In this document: piece after piece, positions 1 to 6,630 of the stretch
Position numbering within the stretch: the first letter of the stretch is position 1
Layout of the letters: the number at the start of each line of letters is the position of its first letter
Source: CAZHSN01 sp964535125
Lineage (GTDB): Bacteria > Armatimonadota > HRBIN16
Reading direction: 5' to 3'
NCBI GenBank assembly: GCA_964535125.1
Contig: CAZHSN010000115.1
Span: forward strand, 1-12,665
Length of the DNA stretch: 12,665 nucleotides
Translations under genes and position numbers: made by a program
Notes under the pieces: generated by a model
The model's input: the letters and a program-made list of their open reading frames with translations, nothing else
The model's database searches: none
What the model was told of the DNA's origin: nothing

Positions 1-340
1 GCTTCTCCGCACGGGCCTCACGGTAGCCGCCGGCGTCCAGAACCACGCGAACATGCGCGTCCTGCTGACGTGACAGTATGGTGTTCACCACCTCTTGCAA
101 TGCGTCGATCTGCGAACCCGCAAATCGTGACGCATCGGGTCCGATCAGATTGATATGCACATAATGATCGCGCTGCCCTGTCACCACCGGTTCGATGTCC
201 AACTCGGCCGACTCCATGGCCGCCTGGATCACCGCCAGACACAATAACCGATCTTCTACGGATCTATCGGAGGACCGTGGCGCCGTCGTTTCGGTCATCG
301 ATTCCGTTTGTGGAGAGATCGTTTCATCGTTATCGAGCAT
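1..340 (-). CDS. khpB: Jag/KhpB RNA-binding protein, N-terminal part (cut by window start)
   Basis: The reading frame opens at ATG 338-340 and stays open to the window edge (113 codons). The start overlaps the yidC stop by one base (TGATG) and has AAAGGAG seven bases upstream. Jag/KhpB proteins are cytoplasmic RNA-binding proteins with a KH and an R3H domain, and they usually sit next to yidC. Residues 1-28 are polar and probably disordered. A KH-like segment follows at about 29-113, with VHINLIGPD (61-69), DALQEVVN (79-86) and VVLDAGGYREAR (99-110), close to the family pattern. Two things are odd: there is no room for the usual Jag-N domain, and the GXXG loop before DALQ is three residues short (RFAGSQIDALQ). 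The R3H domain would lie outside the window. Identity is firm from motif and context; RNA binding by this KH domain is uncertain. Confidence 0.85.
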   Translation of the reverse strand, partial: MLDNDETISPQTESMTETTAPRSSDRSVEDRLLCLAVIQAAMESAELDIEPVVTGQRDHYVHINLIGPDASRFAGSQIDALQEVVNTILSRQQDAHVRVVLDAGGYREARAEK

Positions 341-1893
341 CACTTCGCTCCTTTACCCGTTTTTCGGGAACCGCCGCCGCCCGCAACAGCCAGCGCAGCC
401 TGCGGTGTGTGGTCTCGCATCAGGTATATCTGCTGCGCTGTGGAGATCACGTTGAACACCAGCCAGTAAAACACAAACGCAGACGGGAAGTGCCAGGTGT
501 ACATCATGTAGAAGAAGAAGATCGTCATGATGAGAGACGTGTTCTTCATCTGCTCAGCTTGCGCCGGATCCGACACCGGTGTCATGCGTTGGGTAACGAA
601 CATGCTGACTCCATACAGCACCAACAGCAACAGGTCATGTTCACCCAGGTTGCTGCCCACATAAGCCGGGTACTTATGGGACAGACTCCAGTCGGATATC
701 CACAGAAACGTGCCTTTGGAGAACTGGTACTCATACATGCGGATCGTGTTGTAGATATAGATCAGAATGGGGAACTGGATCAGCATGGGGAGACAACCGG
801 ACATGGGATTGACGCCGCGTTCCTTGTACAACGCCATCGTCTTCTCGTTCAGTTCCTGACCTCGGTACTTCTCCTTCAGTTTCGCGATCTCCGGGCCCAG
901 TTTCTGCATCTCTTTCATGGAGAGCAGCCACTTTTTCTGCAGCGGAGTCAGCGCCAGCTTCACGACCACCGACAGCAGGATCAAGGCAAACCAGTAACTG
1001 AACGGACCGAACCTGCCGGTCATCATGACCAGAAAGTCCATCACCCGGTAATTGATCTGGTGCTTGTGGCGCTCGTCCATCGTGCTCATCACACGGTCCA
1101 ACAATGGCGCACCGGTGGCGCGCCACGCATCCGTGTCCATGTACGACTTCTTAACCGAGCGTAGTTGCTCGAGGGCGCGCTGCTCCAGCATATCCCGCTC
1201 TTTACCAGGCTTCATCTCGCTCAGCCAGTGCACGTACGTTTCGCTGACGAACAGCATCGCCTCTGGATCGCCGGATTTAGCGCCCAATGCCGTCAGACGC
1301 GCGGCGGCGTCCTCGGTGCGCGGTGAGTGCGGCGCCAGAAACACGCCGTTAACCAGCGCTGCGGGCAGGATCTGCCCCTCCAGCACTTTCTGCAGCAGCA
1401 GCCTGTTGCCTCGCCGCAATGCTACACCCTTGGAGGATTCGAACTTGATGCCGCTCGCGACGGAGGCGAGCGCCGGATCATCCCGCAGCGGTTGGTCCAG
1501 CAGGAGGTTCAGATCATCTGCGAGCTTCCGTTGAATCTGTATCGGCAGTACGCGGCTTCCGGCCTGCCCTTCCAGCGCTTCCATCACAGGCGCTGAGATG
1601 CGCGAGGCCACAGCCTTCACGGCCGCACCGTCCGGTTTCAGCAGTTTCTCAGCAAGCGCGGCGGCATCGATCAGGTCTTCGGTCTGAATAGAAGGATCCT
1701 GAAGCACCTCGCGATACAGGTCTCCAGCAGCCGCCAAGTCCTTCGGAGTGCGTTTCTCCTCCAGTTCTCGGGCCTGCTTGAACACCGGATCGTTGTCCAT
1801 CGCTGGATTGCCCACGCGGGGTGTACACCCGGCCATGGCAAGCAGTGCCGTTACGATGGCCAGTACGATGGCCGCCCTCACTGTCGTGATCAC
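340..1893 (-). CDS. yidC: YidC/Oxa1-family membrane protein insertase, lipoprotein type
   Basis: YidC inserts membrane proteins, alone or with SecYEG. This 517-residue protein starts at GTG 1891-1893, with GAGGT nine bases upstream overlapping the yidD stop. Residues 1-22 form a signal sequence ending AMAGC, a likely lipobox with C23. Residues about 24-280 are soluble and look helical, with TPR-like stretches; this differs from the beta-type P1 domain of Proteobacteria. The insertase core starts near 285: TM1 (about 297-317), the cytoplasmic hairpin with KEMQKLGPEIAKLKEKY (327-343), then YKERGVNPMSGCLPMLIQFP (356-375), a segment at about 419-435, and the last membrane segments (about 453-489). 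The groove arginine of the family is replaced by K312, five residues before P317, which keeps the positive charge. The C-terminal tail is basic. It lies between yidD and jag as in many bacteria. Confidence 0.95.
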   Translation of the reverse strand: MITTVRAAIVLAIVTALLAMAGCTPRVGNPAMDNDPVFKQARELEEKRTPKDLAAAGDLYREVLQDPSIQTEDLIDAAALAEKLLKPDGAAVKAVASRISAPVMEALEGQAGSRVLPIQIQRKLADDLNLLLDQPLRDDPALASVASGIKFESSKGVALRRGNRLLLQKVLEGQILPAALVNGVFLAPHSPRTEDAAARLTALGAKSGDPEAMLFVSETYVHWLSEMKPGKERDMLEQRALEQLRSVKKSYMDTDAWRATGAPLLDRVMSTMDERHKHQINYRVMDFLVMMTGRFGPFSYWFALILLSVVVKLALTPLQKKWLLSMKEMQKLGPEIAKLKEKYRGQELNEKTMALYKERGVNPMSGCLPMLIQFPILIYIYNTIRMYEYQFSKGTFLWISDWSLSHKYPAYVGSNLGEHDLLLLVLYGVSMFVTQRMTPVSDPAQAEQMKNTSLIMTIFFFYMMYTWHFPSAFVFYWLVFNVISTAQQIYLMRDHTPQAALAVAGGGGSRKTGKGAK

Positions 1894-1905
1894 AGATTGA
1901 CTACC

Positions 1906-2160
1906 TCATTCCCGAGTATGTTCGTCGGTCGGTACGGGATCCGGTCCGCCCGGATTCCACGGATGGCATCTGGCAACACGCCGTATTCCCAGCCAGAGTC
2001 CCTTCCAGAACCCATAACGCAATAACGCCTGCGCGGTGTACTCCGAGCAGGACGGTGTAAATCGACAGACTGGTGGAAACAGACGCGAAATGTGCTGGTA
2101 CAGGCGAATGGCGCCGACCACGGCGTGCGCTCCCGTTGAGGCCTGTTCACGGCGCGTCAT
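1906..2160 (-). CDS. yidD: YidD membrane protein insertion efficiency factor
   Basis: This small protein (84 residues) is thought to help YidC-dependent membrane insertion at the inner face of the membrane. It carries the family signature: IRLYQHISRLFPP, then CRFTPSCSEYTAQAL with its paired cysteines, and CHPWNPGGPDPVP near the C-terminus. Length is normal for the family. The ATG at 2158-2160 lies inside the end of rnpA, a 14-base overlap in another frame, which suggests translational coupling. Only 12 bases separate its stop from the yidC start. An overlapping frame at 1890-2150 has no family motifs and is not used. Confidence 0.95.
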   Translation of the reverse strand: MTRREQASTGAHAVVGAIRLYQHISRLFPPVCRFTPSCSEYTAQALLRYGFWKGLWLGIRRVARCHPWNPGGPDPVPTDEHTRE

Positions 2161-2512
2161 GCGTCCCTTCCGCAGGTACAGCGATCAGACCATGCCGTGT
2201 AAACAGGTTCTGCACATCTTGCAGCAGTTCCTGGAATGTCGCATCCACTGCGGCCGGTCGGGCGGTCACGGTAACGTCAGCCGAAACGCTCACCAATGGT
2301 AACAACTGACGCACTGCATGTTGCAGTCGCCTGCGTACCCGGTTGCGCACGACAGCTTTTCCGATCCGTTTGCCCACACTGAATCCCACACGTATGCCCT
2401 CTTGACGCCTCAGCAGGCACACTGCCACGCGCCGGGTGGCCTGCGATCGGCCCTGGGTGTGACACTCTCGGAAGTCGCGGCTGCGACGCAGCCGCTCATT
2501 CCGGGGAAGCAC
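2147..2512 (-). CDS. rnpA: Ribonuclease P protein component
   Basis: This is the protein subunit of RNase P, which helps the catalytic RNA remove 5' leaders from pre-tRNA. At 121 residues it has a normal length. It starts with MLPRNERLRRSRDFRE, typical of the family, and has the strongly conserved basic stretch VGKRIGKAVVRNRVRRRL with the RNR motif. The start codon is GTG (2510-2512), 27 bases after the rpmH stop, which agrees with the usual rpmH-rnpA operon. The end overlaps yidD. The RNase P RNA gene itself was not found in the window. Confidence 0.96.
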   Translation of the reverse strand: MLPRNERLRRSRDFRECHTQGRSQATRRVAVCLLRRQEGIRVGFSVGKRIGKAVVRNRVRRRLQHAVRQLLPLVSVSADVTVTARPAAVDATFQELLQDVQNLFTRHGLIAVPAEGTHDAP

Positions 2513-2539
2513 TGGCGGTCACCGCCGGACAGGCGTGCG

Positions 2540-2710
2540 TTATCGGGCTTCCGGCCCGAAATGCCGGCATGTATCAGACACGGTTAGACTGTGCCGGCCC
2601 TTCAGGCGGCGGCGCTTCAGCACTGCGCGGCCGTCAGTGGTCTGCACACGGCTGCGAAAACCATGTACCTTGCGGCGGTGTCGATTATTCGGTTGGTATG
2701 TTCGTTTCAT
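2540..2710 (-). CDS. rpmH: 50S ribosomal protein L34
   Basis: L34 is a small basic protein of the large ribosomal subunit. The 56-residue reading frame runs from ATG 2708-2710 to TAA 2540-2542. It begins MKRTYQPNNRHRRKVHGFRS, almost the family consensus, and continues with DGRAVLKRRRLKGRHSLTV. Usual length is about 44-46 residues, so the last 11 or so (SDTCRHFGPEAR) are an extra tail. A GGAGG lies 13 bases before the start (2724-2728), rather far for a ribosome site. It is the first gene of the minus-strand cluster, followed by rnpA. Confidence 0.95.
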   Translation of the reverse strand: MKRTYQPNNRHRRKVHGFRSRVQTTDGRAVLKRRRLKGRHSLTVSDTCRHFGPEAR

Positions 2711-2739
2711 AGCGAATACACGTCCTCCGTTGCCGAGAG

Positions 2740-2745
2740 ATTATA
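2740..2745 (-). promoter_or_regulatory. Probable -10 box for the rpmH-rnpA-yidD-yidC-jag operon
   Basis: On the minus strand this is a perfect TATAAT, 29 bases before the rpmH ATG, so transcription would begin near 2733. No good -35 box is seen at 16-18 bases; the spacer is instead filled by the 14-bp palindrome at 2747-2760. The assignment rests on the match to the -10 consensus and the position before the operon's first gene. Confidence 0.6.
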
Positions 2746-2746
2746 C

Positions 2747-2760
2747 ACGCACCGGTGCGT
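2747..2760. promoter_or_regulatory. Perfect 14-bp palindrome abutting the rpmH -10 box (possible operator)
   Basis: ACGCACCGGTGCGT is a perfect inverted repeat with no spacer. It starts one base upstream of the -10 box, inside the region that RNA polymerase would cover between -10 and -35. A protein dimer bound here would touch the rpmH promoter directly. It could also influence argF, whose -10 lies about 50 bases away. No regulator is identified, and chance cannot be excluded. Confidence 0.35.
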
Positions 2761-2806
2761 CCGATGCCACACCACCCCCGGCAGCGCGGTGCAGTGCGTT
2801 CAGATG

Positions 2807-2815
2807 TGATATACT
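2807..2815 (+). promoter_or_regulatory. Probable extended -10 promoter for argF
   Basis: TGATATACT reads as an extended -10 element (TGn plus TATACT, five of six matches to TATAAT). No convincing -35 box lies 16-18 bases upstream, which is common for extended -10 promoters. Transcription would start near 2822, so the RNA would begin with the hairpin at 2823-2848. The argF ATG lies 63 bases downstream of the element. No ARG-box-like sequence was seen. Confidence 0.5.
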
Positions 2816-2822
2816 ATTGGCT

Positions 2823-2848
2823 CCGGGACGGACACCGATCCGTCCCGG
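2823..2848 (+). promoter_or_regulatory. Strong stem-loop in the argF 5' leader
   Basis: CCGGGACGGA and TCCGTCCCGG form a perfect 10-bp stem with a six-base loop, right where the argF transcript should begin. A second, weaker pairing, CCGGT (2845-2849) with ACCGG (2861-2865), shares bases with the 3' arm, so the two cannot form together. No run of U follows either hairpin, so simple termination is unlikely. A 5'-end stabilising structure, a protein site or a translation switch are all possible. Confidence 0.55.
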
Positions 2849-2878
2849 TACACATTGTACACCGGGAAGGGTGGCGAC

Positions 2879-3841
2879 ATGAATTCCAGTACACTGCTGC
2901 AGCCCACTGCAAGCCTGCGCGGACGCGACTTGCTGGGGATTGGTGACCTGAGCCAAGCAGAGGCATGCGCCCTGCTGGACCTGGCCGACACGCTGAAGGC
3001 CGGTACAAAGGCCGGACAAGAGCGCATCCAGTGGAACACCAAGCGGATCATGGCTATGGTGTTCGAAAAGCCCTCACTGCGTACCCGGTTTACCTTCGAG
3101 ACTGCGATGGTTCAACTGGGTGGACACGCCATCTACCTGTCCCCTGCCGAGATCGGTTTAGGTACCCGGGAAAGCATACCCGACGCGGCGCGCAACCTGG
3201 AGCGTTGGGCGCATGTGATCATGGGACGCGTGTTCGCGCACAGCACGCTGCAGGGTCTGGCAGAGTGGTCACACGTGCCTGTGATCAATGCGCTGTGCGA
3301 CCGTGAGCACCCCTGCCAGGCGCTGGCGGACTTCCAAACGCTGCGTGAGCACAAGGGCGATCTGGCCGGCAAGCGGCTGGTGTTTGTAGGAGACGGCAAC
3401 AACGTGGCGCACAGCCTGCTGCTGCTGAGCGCGCTTACCGGCGTGCACGCCACGGTGGCCTGCCCTCCCGGATATGAACCCGATCCGGCTGTTGTCGAAC
3501 AGGCGCGTGTCCTGGCCACAGCCACGGGAGCCGCGATACAAGTCACTACCGATCCGCAGGAGGCAGTGGAAGGCGCCGACGCGGTCTATACGGATGTGTG
3601 GGCCAGCATGGGTCAGGAGAGTGAAGCGGCGGTGCGTGCCGCCGCGTTCCGCCCTTACCAAGTCAATGTCGATCTGCTGCGCCGCGCGCCCAATGCGATT
3701 GTGATGCATTGCCTGCCGGCGCACCGCGGCGACGAAATCACCGATGATGTGATGGATGGCCCGCAATCGGTGGTTTTCGATCAGGCGGAAAACCGCCTGC
3801 ATGCGCAAAAAGCCGTCATCGCCTCCTTGATCGGCGACTAG
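2879..3841 (+). CDS. argF: Ornithine carbamoyltransferase
   Basis: The enzyme joins carbamoyl phosphate and ornithine to give citrulline and phosphate, a step of arginine synthesis in the cytoplasm. The ATG at 2879 is chosen over an in-frame TTG at 2855 because GGGAAGGGTGG lies just before it and LRGRDLLGIGDLS then falls at the usual N-terminal position. The product is 320 residues, normal for the family. Seen motifs are the carbamoyl-phosphate loop FEKPSLRTR (62-70), HPCQALAD (144-151), the ornithine-side DVWASMGQE (239-247), HCLPAHRGDEI (277-287) and ENRLHAQKA near the end. No other arginine gene is in the window. It is divergent from rpmH, is followed by a hairpin, and appears to be transcribed alone. 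Confidence 0.97.
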   Translation: MNSSTLLQPTASLRGRDLLGIGDLSQAEACALLDLADTLKAGTKAGQERIQWNTKRIMAMVFEKPSLRTRFTFETAMVQLGGHAIYLSPAEIGLGTRESIPDAARNLERWAHVIMGRVFAHSTLQGLAEWSHVPVINALCDREHPCQALADFQTLREHKGDLAGKRLVFVGDGNNVAHSLLLLSALTGVHATVACPPGYEPDPAVVEQARVLATATGAAIQVTTDPQEAVEGADAVYTDVWASMGQESEAAVRAAAFRPYQVNVDLLRRAPNAIVMHCLPAHRGDEITDDVMDGPQSVVFDQAENRLHAQKAVIASLIGD

Positions 3842-3853
3842 AACCGCACTGCA

Positions 3854-3876
3854 CCCTCCCGCGCATCGCGGGAGGG
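3854..3876. terminator. Hairpin between argF and the convergent URO-D-like gene
   Basis: CCCTCCCGCG and CGCGGGAGGG pair perfectly (10 bp) around a three-base loop. It lies 12 bases after the argF stop and 8 bases past the stop of the minus-strand gene, so it could end transcription from both sides. Neither side has a clear U run, so it may act as a 3'-end barrier rather than a classical intrinsic terminator. Confidence 0.65.
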
Positions 3877-3884
3877 CGCTTGTA

Positions 3885-4955
3885 CTACAGCCGATACGCC
3901 TGCAGGATCTTCTGCGCCTCATCATCGGAACGGGCGTATGTCATGATGGCAAAGCCCCTCATGTCACCCGCTATCTCGGTCAGCGCCAGCGCCTCTTCGG
4001 GACTGCAGAACAGCTGCACCAGCTTACCCCGCTCGCGGAAGCGGCGGTACAGGTCCGGCCAGTGTGTCACACCCGGCGAATTCGATCCGGGCACCCACTG
4101 GATCCCCTTCAGTTCATCGATATCCAGCAGTGCATCCACATGCGGCAGTTGACCGGCTCCATCCAGATGGTAAAACGCATGGTCCAACCGTCGACATGTA
4201 GCCTGAAGCTCCGGCTTCACGAAGATGTCGAACATCTCCGGACTCAACATGTAGCAAAAGTCGCATTGCAGCATATAGTACGAAGTGGCGCTCCAAAGGG
4301 GCGTCCAGGCCGTGTATCCCTGGTGATCGCACTGGGCAACAGCCGACAACTCGTGGTAGTACCGCCACCACAGCTCGTGAGCATCCCACGTCAGTCGCTT
4401 CACTGAGTCGGGATCGTCCACCAGGTCATACAGCAAGTCGGTACCCGGGCGAAAAGAGTGCAAGATATCCAGATTGCCGCCCAAGTCGGTCAAAGAGACC
4501 ACCAGTTGGTCACCGAACCACTCACGCGCTGCCTGCGTGATCTCGCAGACACGGCGATACCATGGGTTATGCTTGTCATACGCCAGCTTGAGGTCGACCA
4601 ACTCCACAGGATGCTCGGGGTGAAACCACACCGTATCGTTCGATACGCTCACGCGAGCGCCCAAAAAAGCGGCGACAGCACCCGGTCCGAAGTTCACAAA
4701 CATACCCGGGTAGGCGTCTGCGTACCAGCGCATGAACGACAGATGGTAATCCCAACTGTCCATCACATCGTCTGTGTCCAGGTGCATCGGGTAGTGAGCG
4801 GTGAAGGGTTTGAACTCGTGTTTGGCGGGGTCACGCCCGGGTTCGTTGCACCAGCCCGTCATGTGCAGCATCGGGCGGTCGATCTCACCCGCCCACCAGG
4901 CGGTCCAGCGCTGTTTGGTCTCAGCCATGCGGTCAGCTGTGTAGTGTATCGGCAT
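3885..4955 (-). CDS. Uroporphyrinogen decarboxylase (URO-D) superfamily protein, substrate unknown
   Basis: This 356-residue protein resembles the divergent URO-D superfamily, which includes heme-pathway decarboxylases and corrinoid methyltransferases. The ATG at 4953-4955 is preferred, with GGAGAG just upstream; the frame extends further upstream but would run across the neighbouring gene. Visible stretches include SLTDLGGNLDIL (154-165), LSPEMFDIFVKPEL (237-250), and FYHLDGAGQLPHVDALLDI (261-279) followed by LKGIQWVPG (282-290). The N-terminal arginine motif of true HemE is absent, so it is probably not a heme enzyme. At the place where MtaA-type methyltransferases have His-x-Cys there is H263-L-D265, so zinc binding would differ. 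It is divergent from the FAD oxidoreductase with 69 bases between. Family membership is moderately sure; the reaction is unknown. Confidence 0.75.
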   Translation of the reverse strand: MPIHYTADRMAETKQRWTAWWAGEIDRPMLHMTGWCNEPGRDPAKHEFKPFTAHYPMHLDTDDVMDSWDYHLSFMRWYADAYPGMFVNFGPGAVAAFLGARVSVSNDTVWFHPEHPVELVDLKLAYDKHNPWYRRVCEITQAAREWFGDQLVVSLTDLGGNLDILHSFRPGTDLLYDLVDDPDSVKRLTWDAHELWWRYYHELSAVAQCDHQGYTAWTPLWSATSYYMLQCDFCYMLSPEMFDIFVKPELQATCRRLDHAFYHLDGAGQLPHVDALLDIDELKGIQWVPGSNSPGVTHWPDLYRRFRERGKLVQLFCSPEEALALTEIAGDMRGFAIMTYARSDDEAQKILQAYRL

Positions 4956-5024
4956 GTCATCTCTCCGGTAAGATGGCGGTGTGCAGGTAACAGTTGAGCG
5001 TACCACACTGAGGAGGCCAGCACC

Positions 5025-6581
5025 ATGCCGGAAACCGGACGCAAGGCATCCATACTCATCATCGGCGCAACCACGGGCGGCGTGGCCGCAGCCATTGCGG
5101 CTTGCCGGATGCATGCATCCGTTACGCTGTGCAGCGAGCACGCATGGATTGGAGGTCAACTCACCGCTCAGGCCGTGCCGCCGGACGAAAACCGATGGAT
5201 TGAAACCGTGGGCGCTTCCGCAAGTTATCAACAGTACCGACGCGCGGTGCGCGACTGGTACCGCACCCATCGGCGACTCTCTGATGCGGTAAAAAACGAC
5301 CCGTATCTGAATCCGGGACATGGCTGGGTCTCACGCTTGTGTCATGAGCCGGCTGTTGGGCACACCGTGCTGCGTGAGATGCTCCAACCCTTTCTGTCAG
5401 AGGGATTGCTGACGCTGCTGGAGGGTGTTACCCCTGTCGGCGCCGATGTAGCGGGGGATCGTGTGCGCGCTGTCACACTGGCCGACCAAAGCGGCGAACC
5501 CGTGACCCTCACAGCGGACTTCGTGCTGGACGCGACGGACACGGGCGCCCTGTTGCCCCTCTGTAAGATTGAGCACCGCACAGGCGCCGAAGCCCAGGCG
5601 GAGTTCAGCGAACCGCACGCCCCGTCGGAATGCCATCCGGATGCGACGCAGAGCATCACATGGTGCCTGGCGGCCGGCTACGACCCGCATGGCGACTACA
5701 CAATAGACCGGCCGGCGCGATATGACGACTGGAAGCACCGACGGCCTGTTGGATGGCGCGGACCGCTTGGCAGTTGGATCACGTGGAACCATGACGGTGA
5801 ACCCGAAGAGTGGTCTTTGTTGGATGACGGTCCCGGAGGGTACTACCGGTCATTCTTCACCTATCGGCGCATCGTGTGTCGCCAGATCACACCGGACGCC
5901 CCGGAGGATGTCACGATTATCAACTGGCCACAGAACGACTGCGATGACGGCAACTTGCTGGGCAGCCCGGATGAGCAACAGGCCGCCGTGGATACCGCCC
6001 GATGGATGAGTTGGTGTACGCTCTACTGGCTGCAAACCGAAGCGCCGCGCCCCGACGGCGGCGCCGGCTGGCCGGGGCTGCATCCCCGACCGGACATCAC
6101 CGGTACAGCCGATGGCCTGGCACAGGCGCCCTATGTCCGTGAGTCACGCCGGATCACGGCATTACACACGGTGTGCGAGCAGCATGTCGCCTGTGCTTCA
6201 CTGGAGGAAGACGCGCCGCCTGCCGTCGTTGACAGTGTGGGGATCGGCCACTACACTATCGTCATTCACCCGCGCCGCGGTCTGCCGGCCCTGAGTCTGC
6301 CCACAGCGCCGTTCCAGATTCCATTGCGAAGTCTCGTACCGGTTCGGGTTGCAAACCTGCTGCCGGCATGCAAGAACGGCGGATGGAGCCATATCGCGTC
6401 CGGCTGCCTGCGCCTACATCCCATCGAGTGGAACGTCGGTGAGTCAGCCGGAGCGCTGGCGGCGTTCTGCATCACAACACGGATGACACCCCAACAAGTC
6501 GCCGCATCCGGTTCAGCCACCGCAGAGTTACAGCAGGCGCTGACCGCCCTGGGCGTCCGGTTGGATTGGCGGCTCGACTGA
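5025..6581 (+). CDS. FAD-dependent oxidoreductase (FAD_oxidored family), substrate unknown
   Basis: The 518-residue protein starts at ATG 5025, with GAGGAGG eight bases upstream. A Rossmann dinucleotide fold is visible at the N-terminus: ILIIGATTGGVAAAIAA (10-26), followed by SEHAWIGGQLTAQAV (37-51), a hallmark of this family. Later come VLDATDTGALLP (168-179), YVRESRRI (370-377), and a C-terminal flavin-binding stretch, WNVGESAGALAAFC (469-482). No signal peptide is seen, so a cytoplasmic location is likely. Related proteins are often annotated only as FAD-dependent oxidoreductase, sometimes near carbohydrate genes; the substrate is not known. It is divergent from the URO-D-like gene and converges on the CPBP protease gene 12 bases away. 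Confidence 0.9.
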   Translation: MPETGRKASILIIGATTGGVAAAIAACRMHASVTLCSEHAWIGGQLTAQAVPPDENRWIETVGASASYQQYRRAVRDWYRTHRRLSDAVKNDPYLNPGHGWVSRLCHEPAVGHTVLREMLQPFLSEGLLTLLEGVTPVGADVAGDRVRAVTLADQSGEPVTLTADFVLDATDTGALLPLCKIEHRTGAEAQAEFSEPHAPSECHPDATQSITWCLAAGYDPHGDYTIDRPARYDDWKHRRPVGWRGPLGSWITWNHDGEPEEWSLLDDGPGGYYRSFFTYRRIVCRQITPDAPEDVTIINWPQNDCDDGNLLGSPDEQQAAVDTARWMSWCTLYWLQTEAPRPDGGAGWPGLHPRPDITGTADGLAQAPYVRESRRITALHTVCEQHVACASLEEDAPPAVVDSVGIGHYTIVIHPRRGLPALSLPTAPFQIPLRSLVPVRVANLLPACKNGGWSHIASGCLRLHPIEWNVGESAGALAAFCITTRMTPQQVAASGSATAELQQALTALGVRLDWRLD

Positions 6582-6582
6582 C

Positions 6583-6630
6583 GGATCTGTCTGCTACGGC
6601 AGACGAGTGGCCGTCACGACAAACAGATCC
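6583..6630. terminator. Nested inverted repeat at the convergent gene junction (weak terminator candidate)
   Basis: GGATCTGT (6583-6590) and ACAGATCC (6623-6630) form an 8-bp outer stem. Inside is a hairpin GTCTGC/GCAGAC (6589-6604) with loop TACG; the two share two bases at each left arm. The structure covers the end of the CPBP gene and the 12-base gap to the oxidoreductase gene. There is no U run, so a terminator role is only a guess. Confidence 0.3.

Noticed and set aside
277..1164. A 295-codon open frame on the plus strand, antisense to yidC
   Set aside because: Its translation is rich in His, Gln and Arg with no family motif. It is the mirror of a strongly conserved yidC frame, typical of GC-rich coding DNA.
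2741..2749. DnaA-box-like TTATACACG, possible replication origin next to rpmH
   Set aside because: Only one imperfect box was found, it overlaps a promoter, and there is no AT-rich unwinding region or dnaA gene in the window.
2855..2878. TTG start adding eight residues to ArgF
   Set aside because: The ribosome site lies downstream of it, just before ATG 2879, and the added residues overlap a hairpin region.
3269..3925. A 218-codon minus-strand frame across argF
   Set aside because: It lies fully antisense to the motif-rich argF gene, has low-complexity basic composition and no ribosome site or motif.
4956..5321. Upstream extension of the URO-D-like frame to 5321
   Set aside because: It would run across the start of the FAD oxidoreductase; the added residues look non-coding, and ATG 4955 has its own ribosome site.
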